DNA of 64,000 nt, taken from positions 1-64,000 of the forward strand of contig NZ_BMRF01000026.1 of NCBI RefSeq assembly GCF_014648495.1, written 5' to 3'. The position numbers and the translations under genes were made by a program. Source of the stretch: Actinomadura cremea. Its GTDB lineage: Bacteria > Actinomycetota > Actinomycetes > Streptosporangiales > Streptosporangiaceae. The notes below the pieces were generated by a model. That model had not been told where the DNA came from, did no database searches, and was given only the letters and a program-made list of their open reading frames with translations. Below, one piece after another: positions 50,153 to 59,315 of this stretch (position 1 is the stretch's first letter; each line of letters starts with the position of its first letter).

Positions 50153-52759
50153 TCAGGCGAGCCGGTGCGACAGCTCGGCGAACGCGTCGCGGACGTCCTC
50201 GGCGGTGAGGACGGTCAGGTCGGCGGCGGTCGCCGCCCGCCCCAGCTCGGCGGCCCGCAGCGCCCGGCACGCGCACGCCTTCTCGTAGAGCGAGCGGGCG
50301 AACCGGCCGTTGCCGAGCTCGTCGATGCGGCCGGTGCCGCAGGCCCGCTGGAAGACGAGCGCCAGGTCGTCCAGGGCGCGGTCCTCCCACTGGTCGCCGC
50401 CCTGCTCGGCGATCAGCTGGGCGATGCGCAGCAGCTCGTCGGGCCCGTAGGACGGGAAGTCCACCCGGACGTCGAACCGGGACGCCAGGCCCGGATTGGA
50501 CGCCAGGAACCGGTCCATGTCGTCCTCGTACCCGGCGAGGACGACGACGAGCCGGTCGCGGTCGTCCTCCGCGCGCTTGAGCAGCACCTGCACGGCCTCC
50601 TGCCCGAACGCGTCGCCGCCCGCGTAGCCCGGATTGCTCAGCGCGTACGCCTCGTCCACGAACAGGACGCCGCCGAGCGCCGAGTCGACGACCTTGTTCG
50701 TCTTGAGGGCCGTCGCCCCCAGATGCTCGCCGACCAGGTCGGCGCGCTGCGCCTCGACCACCTCGGGACGGACGAGGAGCCCGAACGCCGCGAAGATGCG
50801 GCCGAGCACGCGCGCCACCGTCGTCTTGCCCGTGCCCGGCGGGCCGGTGAACACGAAATGCCTGGTGGGAGGGCGGGTGACCAGGCCCTGCTCCTGGCGC
50901 ATCCGGGCGACCTGCAACTGCGCGGCGATCTCCCGGACCTGCCGTTTCACCGGCCCCAGGCCGATCATCGCGTCCAGCGAGCCGAGCGCCTCCTCCAGGG
51001 TGGGCGTCTCGGCGTACCCGCGGAACCGCTCGGTGACCTCGGCGAACGCGGCCTCGACGTCCTCCGCGCGAAGGGTCGTCAGATCGTCGGCGCTCGGCCC
51101 CGCGCCCTTCCCGGACGACGCCGCGTCGACCACGCGGACGTCCCGCGCGCGGGCCGCCGCCTCCATCAGCGACCGGACGAACCGCCCGTTGCCGAGCTCG
51201 TCGACGATGCCGCGCCGCTCGACCTCCTCGAACCGCGTGGCGAGCCTGCGGCGGGCCTCCGCGTCCAGCCGGTCCTCGCGCCGGGACACGTGCCGCTCGG
51301 CGATCCGCAGCAGCTCGTCCGGCCGGTACGACGGGAACCGGACGCGCGTGCCGAACCGGGACGCGAGCCCGGGGTTGGAGTCGAGGAACTCGGCCATCTG
51401 CGCGTCGTAGCCCGCGAGGATGACGACGAGGTTCTCGCGGTCGTCCTCGGCGCGCTTCAGCAGCGTCTGCACGGCCTCGTCGCCGAACCGGTCGGGCTGC
51501 CCCTCCCCCGAGTTGACCAGCGCGTACGCCTCGTCGATGAACAGCAGCCCGCCGAGCGCCGAGTCGATCAGCCGGTTCGTCTTGATCGCGGTGGCGCCGA
51601 GGTACTCCCCCACGAGGTCGGCGCGGTGCGCCTCCACGACCGTCGCCTCGGGCAGCAGCCCGAACGCGTAGAAGATCTTGGCGAGGACGCGGGCGACGGT
51701 CGTCTTGCCGGTACCCGGCGGGCCCACGAAGACGAAGTGCCGCATCGGCTTCTCGGTGGGCACCCCGGCGGCGGCGCGCAGGTGCGCGGCCTCGATCGAC
51801 GCGGCGATCGAGCGGACCTGCCGCTTGACCGGCTCCAGCCCGACCATGCCCTCGAGTTCGGCGAGCGCCTCCTCGACCGAGATGTCCGGACGGTCGTCCG
51901 AGCGGCGCCCGGACGGCCCGTCGGGCTCGGGGGGATCCGCGGGATCGGCGGCGCGGGCCGCGGCCCGCTGCTCGTACGCCGCCCGCGTCGCCGCGGGGAC
52001 CCCGGCGGGCGGCGCCGGACCGTCCCCCTCGGCCGTCCCGGCATCGTCGCCGCCCCCCGGCCCGCCGCGCCGATCCGGACGATCGGAACGATCCGGACGA
52101 CCGGGCCGCGGGCCGCCCTTCCCCGCACCGGGCGGATCGTCCCCCTTCGGGGGCTTCGAGCCCGCCTGCTCCTGCACCCACCCGGTCTCGTACTCCTCCG
52201 CGGGCGCGCTGCGGCGGGCCTGGTCCCAGCGGTACGCGAGGACGGCCAGCGCGGCGGCCCACCCCGGAGCCACGCTCGCCTCCGGCAGCGGCTGCGCCAC
52301 CGCGGCGGTGATCAACCCCGCGGCGCCCAGCGCGAGCACGGCCGTCCGCCACGGCGCGTACCCGCGCAACCGGAACGCGACCACCGCGACCGGGACGGCC
52401 AGCGCCCCCAGCAGGAGCTCGGACGCCAGATAGGGCGGGCGGCCATCGTCCGGGTACAGACGTCCCAGCGGGATCGACAGCGCGAGCCACGACGCGACCA
52501 CCGCGACGACGGCCATTCCCGTGGGGGAACGCAAGGTCAGATGGCCCACGACGAGCAGGATCACGGCGAACGCGGCCGTGCCCAGCACCGGCCCGTCCAG
52601 CACCACCATGGCCGACAGCACGAGGGCGACGAGCAGCAGCCCGCCCAGGAAGCGCAGCCCGGGGGGAACCTGGAAGTAGCGCCAGCGCAGGCGCTCGAAG
52701 AGATCCCGTGCCCCGGCGCCGGTCGCCGGGCGGGAGCGGGACCTGCCGAACGAATCCAT
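50153..52759 (-). CDS. Membrane-anchored tandem AAA ATPase (CbbX/SpoVK/EccA-like)
   Basis: An 868-residue protein. Residues 35-175 hold about five hydrophobic segments; 180-295 is a Gly/Pro/Asp-rich linker; then two CbxX/CfxQ AAA modules follow. In the first, Walker A is GPPGTGKT at 346-353, Walker B LLFIDE at 405-410, and SNPGLASRF near 465 gives the arginine. In the second, Walker A is at 639-646, LFVDEAYAL follows and SNPGLASRF recurs. Both copies end with DELGNGRF, so both look active. Relatives remodel proteins in sporulation or Type VII secretion; no ESX genes adjoin. Confidence 0.88.
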   Translation of the reverse strand: MDSFGRSRSRPATGAGARDLFERLRWRYFQVPPGLRFLGGLLLVALVLSAMVVLDGPVLGTAAFAVILLVVGHLTLRSPTGMAVVAVVASWLALSIPLGRLYPDDGRPPYLASELLLGALAVPVAVVAFRLRGYAPWRTAVLALGAAGLITAAVAQPLPEASVAPGWAAALAVLAYRWDQARRSAPAEEYETGWVQEQAGSKPPKGDDPPGAGKGGPRPGRPDRSDRPDRRGGPGGGDDAGTAEGDGPAPPAGVPAATRAAYEQRAAARAADPADPPEPDGPSGRRSDDRPDISVEEALAELEGMVGLEPVKRQVRSIAASIEAAHLRAAAGVPTEKPMRHFVFVGPPGTGKTTVARVLAKIFYAFGLLPEATVVEAHRADLVGEYLGATAIKTNRLIDSALGGLLFIDEAYALVNSGEGQPDRFGDEAVQTLLKRAEDDRENLVVILAGYDAQMAEFLDSNPGLASRFGTRVRFPSYRPDELLRIAERHVSRREDRLDAEARRRLATRFEEVERRGIVDELGNGRFVRSLMEAAARARDVRVVDAASSGKGAGPSADDLTTLRAEDVEAAFAEVTERFRGYAETPTLEEALGSLDAMIGLGPVKRQVREIAAQLQVARMRQEQGLVTRPPTRHFVFTGPPGTGKTTVARVLGRIFAAFGLLVRPEVVEAQRADLVGEHLGATALKTNKVVDSALGGVLFVDEAYALSNPGYAGGDAFGQEAVQVLLKRAEDDRDRLVVVLAGYEDDMDRFLASNPGLASRFDVRVDFPSYGPDELLRIAQLIAEQGGDQWEDRALDDLALVFQRACGTGRIDELGNGRFARSLYEKACACRALRAAELGRAATAADLTVLTAEDVRDAFAELSHRLA

Positions 52760-53003
52760 CAAAAGCGAGTAAAGCGCAGTGGCGCGCGGAACGGGACTCC
52801 CCTGGCACGGTTCGTCGTCTCTTACAAAGACACTTGCATCACTTCCCGGCAACCGAATGGAGCGTGCCCGGCCGACCGGACCAGGACATTCGTCTCCCCC
52901 GACGCGCCCGTACCCGGGCGGGCCGGTTCGCGCCCTAGGATCTGGTCGCCGGGCCGTGCCGACGCCCGGCCGCCGCCACCGCGCACCATCCAGGGGGACT
53001 TCC

Positions 53004-53801
53004 GTGACCGACCCGACCGGCGCCCTGCCGGGCCTGGACGACTCCGCCCCCGCGATCCCCGCGCCCCCCGAGCCCGCGAGCCGCCCGCGCGCCGCCGGGT
53101 ACGAGATCGAGCACGAACTGCGCGCGGCCCTCGGCACCGGCGGGCGTCCCGTCCGGATCGCCGGGGTGGACGAGGTCGGGCGCGGCGCGTGGGCCGGACC
53201 GGTCGTCGTGTGCGCGGCGATGACGGACCTGAGCGCACCGCCCGTCCTGCGGGGCCGCAAGGACCGCACGGTCGCGCTGACCGATTCCAAGCTGCTCAGC
53301 CGCGCCCACCGCGAGTCGTTCGCCGAGGTCCTGCCCGGCTGGCTAACCGGGCACGCCGTCGGCGCCGCCGCCCCCGAGGAGATCGACGAGGTCGGGATGA
53401 CCGAGGCGCTGCGGCGTGCCGCCGTCCGCGCGCTGGAGGCGCTGCCCGTCCCGCCCGACGTGGTGATCCTCGACGGCGGGCAGGACTTCCTGCGGCCCCC
53501 GTGGCGGGTCCGCTGCGAGATCAAGGCCGACCAGCGGTCGGTGACGGTCGCGGCGGCGTCCGTCCTGGCGAAGGTCCACCGCGACCGCCTCATGGCCGAC
53601 CTGGACGGCGCGTTCCCCGGCTACGGGTTCGCCGACAGCTCCGGATACCCGTCGCCCGTCCACCAGCGGACGCTGGAGGAGTCGGGCCCCACGCCGCAGC
53701 ACCGGCTTTCGTGGTCGTACCTGGACGATCTGCCGCGCTGGCGGCACCTGAAGAAGCACCGGGACCCGCTGGCCGGGGAAGGGCAGCTCAGCCTCCTCTG
53801 A
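53004..53801 (+). CDS. rnhB: Ribonuclease HII
   Basis: RNase HII (265 residues), which removes RNA primers and single ribonucleotides from DNA. Catalytic acids are D56 and E57 in [13 protein letters not shown], with a further aspartate in [11 protein letters not shown] and another in [12 protein letters not shown]. The first 40 residues are an actinobacterial extension. CAGGGGGA lies before GTG at 53004. Ends with [23 protein letters not shown]. Confidence 0.94.
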   Translation: MTDPTGALPGLDDSAPAIPAPPEPASRPRAAGYEIEHELRAALGTGGRPVRIAGVDEVGRGAWAGPVVVCAAMTDLSAPPVLRGRKDRTVALTDSKLLSRAHRESFAEVLPGWLTGHAVGAAAPEEIDEVGMTEALRRAAVRALEALPVPPDVVILDGGQDFLRPPWRVRCEIKADQRSVTVAAASVLAKVHRDRLMADLDGAFPGYGFADSSGYPSPVHQRTLEESGPTPQHRLSWSYLDDLPRWRHLKKHRDPLAGEGQLSLL

Positions 53802-53863
53802 CGCCGTCGCCGTGCGTCATCGCCTCCGGCCCGGGTATGGCCACCCGAACGGGAGGTGGATCC

Positions 53864-54511
53864 ATGGACGCTGTCGTGAAGAGACTGCTGCGCGAGTCCG
53901 GGGAGACGTTCTCCGAAGAGGCCGGGTTCGAACTCAAGGACACGCCCTCCGCGCTGTTCAAGCTGCTCGTCCTCACCAACCTGCTCAGCGCCCGCATCTC
54001 GTCGGGGATCGCGCTGGCGGCGGCCCGCGAGCTGTTCGCGGCCGGGGGCGGGACCGCGCGGGGCATGGCCGGGTTGAGCTGGCAGGACCGCGTCGACGCG
54101 CTGGGCCGGGGCCACTACGTCCGCTACGACGAGAGCACCGCGTCCCGGTTGGGCGACACCGCCGAGATCGTCCAGGACAGGTACAAGGGCGACCTGCGCA
54201 GGCTCGCCATCGAGGCGGAACGCGACCGGCGCAAGGCGGGCGACCTGCTGCGGGAGTTCCCCGGCGTCGGCCCCACCGGCGTGGACATCTTCTGCCGCGA
54301 GGCCCAGGCGGTGTGGCCGTGGCTGCGCCCCTACATCGACGACCAGGTGAAGAAGGGCGCCGACCGGCTCGGCCTGCCCACCGACCCGGACGAGCTGGCC
54401 GGCGAGGTCGCCGACAAGGACCTCGCCCGGCTGACCGCCGCGCTCGTCCGGGTCGGCCGCGACAAGAAGCTCGCCGAGTCGTTCAAGGAGAGGGCGACGG
54501 CCGGACGGTGA
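53864..54511 (+). CDS. Helix-hairpin-helix (endonuclease III-like) protein
   Basis: A 215-residue protein with LFKLLVLTNLLSARISSGIALAAAREL, like the first helices of the endonuclease III fold, and LLREFPGVGPTGVDIFCREAQAV as its helix-hairpin-helix, followed by WPWLRPYIDDQVKKGADRLGL. The lysine of bifunctional glycosylases is not evident and no Fe-S cysteines are seen. GGGAGG precedes the ATG by seven bases. Probably a DNA-binding repair protein; activity not shown by sequence. Confidence 0.8.
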   Translation: MDAVVKRLLRESGETFSEEAGFELKDTPSALFKLLVLTNLLSARISSGIALAAARELFAAGGGTARGMAGLSWQDRVDALGRGHYVRYDESTASRLGDTAEIVQDRYKGDLRRLAIEAERDRRKAGDLLREFPGVGPTGVDIFCREAQAVWPWLRPYIDDQVKKGADRLGLPTDPDELAGEVADKDLARLTAALVRVGRDKKLAESFKERATAGR

Positions 54512-54522
54512 CCCCGGCCGCA

Positions 54523-54548
54523 GCGGGCCCGGCGGCGCCGCCGGCCGC
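54523..54548. terminator. GC-rich hairpin between convergent genes
   Basis: GCGGgcCCGGCGGC pairs with GCCGCCGGCCGC and is followed by CCCCCTTTA, between the HhH gene and the TerD gene. Confidence 0.55.
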
Positions 54549-54629
54549 CCCCTTTACGTAGTACGCACGCGGAGAGTGCGGACGCCTGTGCGCTTCGCAC
54601 ACGAGGCGGTGCCCGCCGGGCGGTCGCGG

Positions 54630-55889
54630 TCAGCCCTTGCCTCGGGAGGCGACCCACTCCAGGTTCCAGCCGTACGCCTGGTCGACCGACATCTTGCCCC
54701 AGCGGGGACGGCCGGGCGGCGGCGGGACGAACCGGCCCTCGCGGTGGACGACCAGCTCGCCTCCCACGTTCTCGATCAGCGCCAGGACCGCGTCCCGAGA
54801 ACGGTCCACGCAGTCGTCCATGCGCATCTCGATCGGCGCCGAGCCGACCGGGTGCAGGGTCGCGATGGCGTCCAGGCCGCGGAAGTCGTCGGCGCCGTCG
54901 TAGATCTCGGCGAACACCAGGATGCGCTTGAAGTCGGCCGTCCGGTCCAGGTTGATGTGCAGGTTCTCGCCCGCCTCCAGCGCGCCCGTCCGGTCGTCCT
55001 TGTCCAGCCGGATGAACGGCGGGCGGTCGAGGGCTCCCATGTCGCCGAGCGCGTGGATGATGCCCTTGCGGCCGTCCTGCAGCTCCCACAGGCAGCACAG
55101 GTCCAGGTCGAGGTCGACGCCGCGGCGGCGCTTGCCGAACAGCCCCGTGGCGACGCCCTCGCGCGCCGTCCAGTTGAGGTTCACGCGCATGTGCCCGGAC
55201 GTCGCGCCGTGCTTGGTCAGCGACACCGAGGGGGCGCTCTTGGTCAGGTTGAGCTTGCCGCCCTGCACCTGCGGCTTCGGCGCGGCCGGGGGCGGCGGCG
55301 CGGCCGGAGCCGCGGCCGGGGCCGGGGCCGGGGCCGGGGCCGGGGGCGGGGGCGGCGCGGGGGCCGGATCGTCGACCGAGATGCCGAAGTCGGTCGCCAG
55401 CCCGGCCAGGCCCGTGTCGTAGCCCTGGCCGACCGCGCGGAACTTCCACGCGCCCTGGCGCCGGTACAGCTCGCCGAGGACGAACGCCGTCTCCGTGGTG
55501 GCGCCGTGGCTGTCGAACCGGGCGACCTCCGCACCGCCCGCGGCGTCCACCAGCCGGACGTAGAGCCCCTCGATCTCCCCGAAGGTCCCGCCGTCCGCGG
55601 ACGCCGCGACGACGATCCGCTCGACGGCCGCCTCGACCCGGTCGAGGTCGACCGACAGGACGTCCAGGACGGTCGCGCCCCGCTGCTTGCCGTCGTGCTT
55701 CACCGCGCCGGACCCGTGCACCGGCTGGTTGTAGAAGACGAAGTCGTCGTCGGACCGTACCCGGCCCGTCTCCGCCAGCAGGAGCGCCGACGCGTCCGCG
55801 TCGGGCGTCCCCACCCCGCTCCGCCATCCGAGCTCGACCCGCACCGACGACGCCGCAACCGGGGTGTTGGCGCCCTTCTGCATCGACAT
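54630..55889 (-). CDS. TerD/TerA-family tellurium-resistance-like protein, two domains
   Basis: A 419-residue protein of the TerD superfamily. The N-terminal TerD domain (1-180) has [36 protein letters not shown] and [19 protein letters not shown]; such domains bind calcium through acidic loops. A Pro/Ala linker (about 185-210) then joins a TerA-like half ([44 protein letters not shown]). The set is stress-related and widespread in actinobacteria; tellurite resistance itself is not shown. GAGGAGG precedes ATG at 55889. Confidence 0.9.
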   Translation of the reverse strand: MSMQKGANTPVAASSVRVELGWRSGVGTPDADASALLLAETGRVRSDDDFVFYNQPVHGSGAVKHDGKQRGATVLDVLSVDLDRVEAAVERIVVAASADGGTFGEIEGLYVRLVDAAGGAEVARFDSHGATTETAFVLGELYRRQGAWKFRAVGQGYDTGLAGLATDFGISVDDPAPAPPPPPAPAPAPAPAAAPAAPPPPAAPKPQVQGGKLNLTKSAPSVSLTKHGATSGHMRVNLNWTAREGVATGLFGKRRRGVDLDLDLCCLWELQDGRKGIIHALGDMGALDRPPFIRLDKDDRTGALEAGENLHINLDRTADFKRILVFAEIYDGADDFRGLDAIATLHPVGSAPIEMRMDDCVDRSRDAVLALIENVGGELVVHREGRFVPPPPGRPRWGKMSVDQAYGWNLEWVASRGKG

Positions 55890-55991
55890 GAACATCCTCC
55901 TCCGCGCTGCCTCGAACCCTACGGCCGACCGCGCGGCCCCGCGACCTGCCCCGACTCCTTGACGTCCGGCGGCCGGCGGGAGTTCCGCCGG

Positions 55992-57041
55992 TCAGGGCAC
56001 GCGGGCCGTCCATCCGGGCGTGGCGAACTTGTCGGCGACGTACTTGTCGGCCAGCCGCAGCTCGTCCTCGGTCGGCCGGTCGGCGACGAGCCCGTAGCGG
56101 CCGCGGAAGTGCCCGATCATCCGGTCGATGATCTCCTCGCGGGGCATGCCCGTCTGCCGCCGCAGCGGGTCGACGCGCTTGTTCGCGCTCGCGATGCCCT
56201 TGTCGGAGATCTTCTCCCGGCCGATCCGCAGCACCCGCGTCATCGCGGCCGCGTCGATGTCGTAGGCCATCGTGACGTGGTGCAGCACGGCCCCGGCGGC
56301 CAGCCGCTTCTGCGCCGCGCCCGCGATCTTCCCCTGGTCGGACGCGATGTCGTTCAGCGGCTGGTACCAGGCCCGGACGCCCAGCTCGGCGAGCGCGCCC
56401 AGCACCCAGTCGTCCAGGAACGCGTAGCTCTCCGCGAACGACATGCCCGCGACCAGCGTCTCCGGCGCGTACAGCGAGTAGGTGATCGTGTTGCCCGGTT
56501 CGACGAACATCGCCCCGCCGCCGCTGATCCGGCGCACGACCTCGACACCGGCGCGCTCGGCCTGCGCGGCGTCCACCTCGTTGCGCAGCGACTGGAAGCT
56601 CCCGATGATCACCGCGGGGGACGCCCACTCCCACACCCGCAGCGTCGGCGGCCGCCGGCCCGCGGCGACCTCCTCCGCCAGCACTTGGTCGAGGGCCATG
56701 TGGACGACCGGTTCCTGCGGCCCCTCGTGGATCAGCCGCCACTCGTGGTCGCGCCAGTCGGACGCGTGCGCCAGCGCGCGCCGCACCGCGATGCCCACGG
56801 CCTCCGCCGTCAGCCCGAGCAGGACCGTTCCCGGCGGCAGCCCCGCCTGCACCCGCGCGCCGATCTCGCGCGCGTCCAGTCCCGCCGGGAGCCCGTCCAG
56901 CGCGGCGTTGATCGCGTCGAGGGCCTCGTCGGGCTCGAGGAAGAAGTCCCCGCTGATCCGGGGGCCGCGCAGCAGCCCGTCCACGACGTCGACGTCGGCG
57001 ACCACCAGCTTGCCGCCGGGAACCTTGTACTCACCGTGCAT
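55992..57041 (-). CDS. Lipoate-protein ligase family protein with N-terminal accessory domain
   Basis: A 349-residue protein. Residues 1-90 (HGEYKVPGGKLVVADVDV, ISGDFFLEPDEALDAIN) correspond to the small LplB-type domain that normally follows or is separate from the ligase. The catalytic LplA part has VVRRISGGGAMFVEPGNTITYS and DIASDQGKIAGAAQKR with the lysine. The order is thus permuted relative to E. coli LplA. It likely attaches lipoate or octanoate to protein. The membrane gene upstream ends 11 bases before the ATG, so they may be cotranscribed. Confidence 0.85.
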   Translation of the reverse strand: MHGEYKVPGGKLVVADVDVVDGLLRGPRISGDFFLEPDEALDAINAALDGLPAGLDAREIGARVQAGLPPGTVLLGLTAEAVGIAVRRALAHASDWRDHEWRLIHEGPQEPVVHMALDQVLAEEVAAGRRPPTLRVWEWASPAVIIGSFQSLRNEVDAAQAERAGVEVVRRISGGGAMFVEPGNTITYSLYAPETLVAGMSFAESYAFLDDWVLGALAELGVRAWYQPLNDIASDQGKIAGAAQKRLAAGAVLHHVTMAYDIDAAAMTRVLRIGREKISDKGIASANKRVDPLRRQTGMPREEIIDRMIGHFRGRYGLVADRPTEDELRLADKYVADKFATPGWTARVP

Positions 57042-57051
57042 CACATCAGGA

Positions 57052-58011
57052 TCAACCCCGCCGCGGCGCCCGCGATTCCGCCGCTCCCACCGCCTGCACG
57101 AGCGCGGCCAGCAGCAGCGCACCGGCGGTGATGCCGAGCCCGTGCTGGACGACCGCGACGGCCGGATGCTCGGCGGGCGCGTAGTCGCCGGGGCGCAGGA
57201 AGACGAGCGGCAGCTTCCACGCGCTCCACGCGAACAGCGAGCCCGACGCGGTGAAGCCGAGGGCCATCGGCAGCCAGGTCGGCGTGCCGGGACGGCGCGT
57301 CGCGGCGGCCCACGCCCCGGCGAGCGCCCACAGCGCCGCGTTGCCGAGCAGGAGCCGGGCGTCCGCGGTCATCCGGTCGCGCTCGTCGGGGTCGAGGCCG
57401 AGCGTCCCGCCGGCCGCCCAGTAGATCCACGCGGCGGCGAGGAGGAGGCACATGCCGAGGACGGCCCACGCCCGCGCGCGTCCCGCCGCGGCCCGCGGCC
57501 CGCCGCCGAGCCGTCCGACGAACGCCGCCGGCCACCGTTCCCGCAGGAGGACGGGGAGCGCGACGGCCAGCCCCACGGCCATGCCCAGGAACCCGATGGC
57601 GAGGAAGGCGCCCTCCCAGGCGGGCATGGCCGACCCCTCGTCCGGTTCGGCGGTCCGCCCCGCGTCGAGGAGGGCGCTCAGCAGCATGTAGGGGATCATC
57701 GGAACGAGGAACCCGGCCCCGATCCACGCGAAGAGGACCAGCGGCACGGCCGGTGCCCTGCGCCCCCCGTCGCGGGCCAGCGCGAGGCCGAGCGCGACCC
57801 CGACGGCGGCCATCACGACCGTCACCGCGTTCAGCGCGATCCAGTCGGCGCCGCCGACGTCCGACGGCACGGCGCCGGCGAGCCCCGCCACCACCCATAT
57901 GACCTTGACGAGCAGGTACAGGGACAGGCACGCCGCCGCGCCGTGGCCCGCGATCCGCCGCGCGACCGTCCACCGGCGGCCCACCGGCCCCGGCGTCACT
58001 TCCGCTTCCAT
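57052..58011 (-). CDS. Multi-pass membrane protein of unknown function
   Basis: A 319-residue protein with about eight hydrophobic segments (LSLYLLVKVIWVVAGLAG, AVTVVMAAVGVALGLAL, LVLFAWIGAGFLVPMI, FLAIGFLGMAVGLAVAL, AWAVLGMCLLLAAAWIYW and later ones). It has no transporter or enzyme motif I recognise and no signal peptide. It probably shares a transcript with the lipoate ligase gene. Confidence 0.78.
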   Translation of the reverse strand: MEAEVTPGPVGRRWTVARRIAGHGAAACLSLYLLVKVIWVVAGLAGAVPSDVGGADWIALNAVTVVMAAVGVALGLALARDGGRRAPAVPLVLFAWIGAGFLVPMIPYMLLSALLDAGRTAEPDEGSAMPAWEGAFLAIGFLGMAVGLAVALPVLLRERWPAAFVGRLGGGPRAAAGRARAWAVLGMCLLLAAAWIYWAAGGTLGLDPDERDRMTADARLLLGNAALWALAGAWAAATRRPGTPTWLPMALGFTASGSLFAWSAWKLPLVFLRPGDYAPAEHPAVAVVQHGLGITAGALLLAALVQAVGAAESRAPRRG

Positions 58012-58095
58012 GATCGGAAGTCTTCGCCGCGGCGGTGCGCGCCGCCTCCCCCGTGCGGGCCGCCCGCCTCCCCCGGACGGGCGAGGCCCGAGCCG

Positions 58096-58560
58096 TCAGC
58101 CGCTCACGGGCTCGTGGCGGACGGGGAAGTTCACCGAGTTCGCGATGAAGCACAGCGCGTGGGCGCGCTCGTGCAGCGCCGCCGTCTCGCCCGCCCGCGC
58201 CGGGTCGGCCGGCGTCGCCCGGGGGCGCAGCACGACCTCCTCGAACCGCCCGCCGCCGTCCGCCGTCTCGACCATGGTCCCTAGCGGCTCGTCGGTGTAG
58301 GCGGTGACGACGATGCCCGCCGCGGCGCACAGGTGCAGGAACCACAGCATGTGGCACTCCGACAGGGACGCCACCAGCAGCTCCTCCGGGTTCCACCGGG
58401 CGGGGTCGCCGCGGAACGCCGGGTCGGCGCTGCCCGCGATCGGCGGCTTCCCCGCCGCCCGGATCTCGTGGGCCCGCTCGAAGGCGCGGTACGAACCGGT
58501 GCCCGCCCCCGTGTTGCCCGTCCAGGTCACGGACACCTCGTACCGATGGGTCCTCGGCAT
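58096..58560 (-). CDS. OsmC-family peroxiredoxin-like protein
   Basis: A 154-residue OsmC/Ohr-fold protein. It has YEVSVTWTGNTGAGTGSYRAF, the segment NPEELLVASLSECHMLWF with the first cysteine, and HALCFIANSVNFPV with the second, so the peroxide-reducing pair is present. The NSVNFPV ending is common in the YhfA-like group. GGAGGAG precedes its ATG by six bases. It lies behind the GntR gene in the same direction with a 14-base gap and is probably cotranscribed. Confidence 0.88.
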   Translation of the reverse strand: MPRTHRYEVSVTWTGNTGAGTGSYRAFERAHEIRAAGKPPIAGSADPAFRGDPARWNPEELLVASLSECHMLWFLHLCAAAGIVVTAYTDEPLGTMVETADGGGRFEEVVLRPRATPADPARAGETAALHERAHALCFIANSVNFPVRHEPVSG

Positions 58561-58574
58561 GCTCGTCTCCTCCG

Positions 58575-59201
58575 CTACTCGAGCGCCGTGCCGGTGGCAC
58601 GGACGTGGTCGCCGGCGATCCGCTCCGCCGCCGCCCGGTCGCCGTCCGCGATCGCCGCCAGCAGCCGCCGGTGCTCGCCCGCGACGGCGTCCGGACGGTC
58701 CGGCGGGACGAGCGACGCGCGCGTCGAGACGACGATCCGGTCCCACAACCGGTCCAGGGTCTCCAGCGCGACCGGGTTCCCCGCGAGTTCGGCGACGCCC
58801 CGGTGGAACCGGCGGTTGAGCCCGATCGCCCGGTCCAGGTCGCCGTCGGCGGTCACGCGCTCCAGCAGGCCGGCGTCGCGTTCCAGGGCGGCGAGGGCGG
58901 CGGGCGCGACGTGCCCGGCCTTCCAGCGGTCCGCGGCGAGCCGCGCGGTGAGCGCCTCGAGCGCCGCACGGACCGCGTAGGCGTGGCCGATCTCGTCCGT
59001 CCCGTACCCGCGCACCACCACGCCGCGGCCGACGCCGCGCACCAGGCCGTCGCTCTCGAGCCTGCGCAGCGCCTCGCGGATCGGCGTCCGTCCCGCCGCC
59101 AGCGCCGCGCCCACCGTCGCCTCGGTCAGCCGCTCGCCGGGCGGGTACTCGCCCGCGACGATCAGCTCGCGCAACCGCCGGTACACCGCTTCCGCCTGCA
59201 T
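58575..59201 (-). CDS. GntR-family (FadR/FCD) transcriptional regulator
   Basis: A 208-residue regulator. The winged helix (YRRLRELIVAGEYPPGERLTE, GRTPIREALRRLESDGLV) is followed by an FCD ligand domain with metal-binding histidines (NRRFHRGVAELAGN, EHRRLLAAI, DHVRATG). AAAGGAGG lies before the ATG. Two TTGCATGC palindromes directly upstream make autoregulation likely. The OsmC gene is the nearest candidate target. Confidence 0.92.
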   Translation of the reverse strand: MQAEAVYRRLRELIVAGEYPPGERLTEATVGAALAAGRTPIREALRRLESDGLVRGVGRGVVVRGYGTDEIGHAYAVRAALEALTARLAADRWKAGHVAPAALAALERDAGLLERVTADGDLDRAIGLNRRFHRGVAELAGNPVALETLDRLWDRIVVSTRASLVPPDRPDAVAGEHRRLLAAIADGDRAAAERIAGDHVRATGTALE

Positions 59202-59210
59202 GATCCTCCT

Positions 59211-59238
59211 TTGCATGCAAAGGATACATTGCATGCGA
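59211..59238. promoter_or_regulatory. Paired GntR operators TTGCATGCAA
   Basis: TTGCATGCAA (59211-59220, perfect palindrome) and TTGCATGCGA (59229-59238) lie 18 bases apart just upstream of the GntR gene. ATGCATGC-type cores are typical of FadR/FCD regulators. Confidence 0.7.
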
Positions 59239-59315
59239 ACGGAGTAACGGCCGGGAAACACCCGTCCGGTCACACTCCCCGCCATGCCCAACGAGACCGT
59301 CCCGCCGGACCGCGC

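Noticed and set aside
49103..54511. A 1,800-codon plus-strand frame across several minus-strand genes
   Set aside because: It runs through the AAA, winged-helix and RNase HII region in a shadow frame and only its last part is a real gene (53864-54511).
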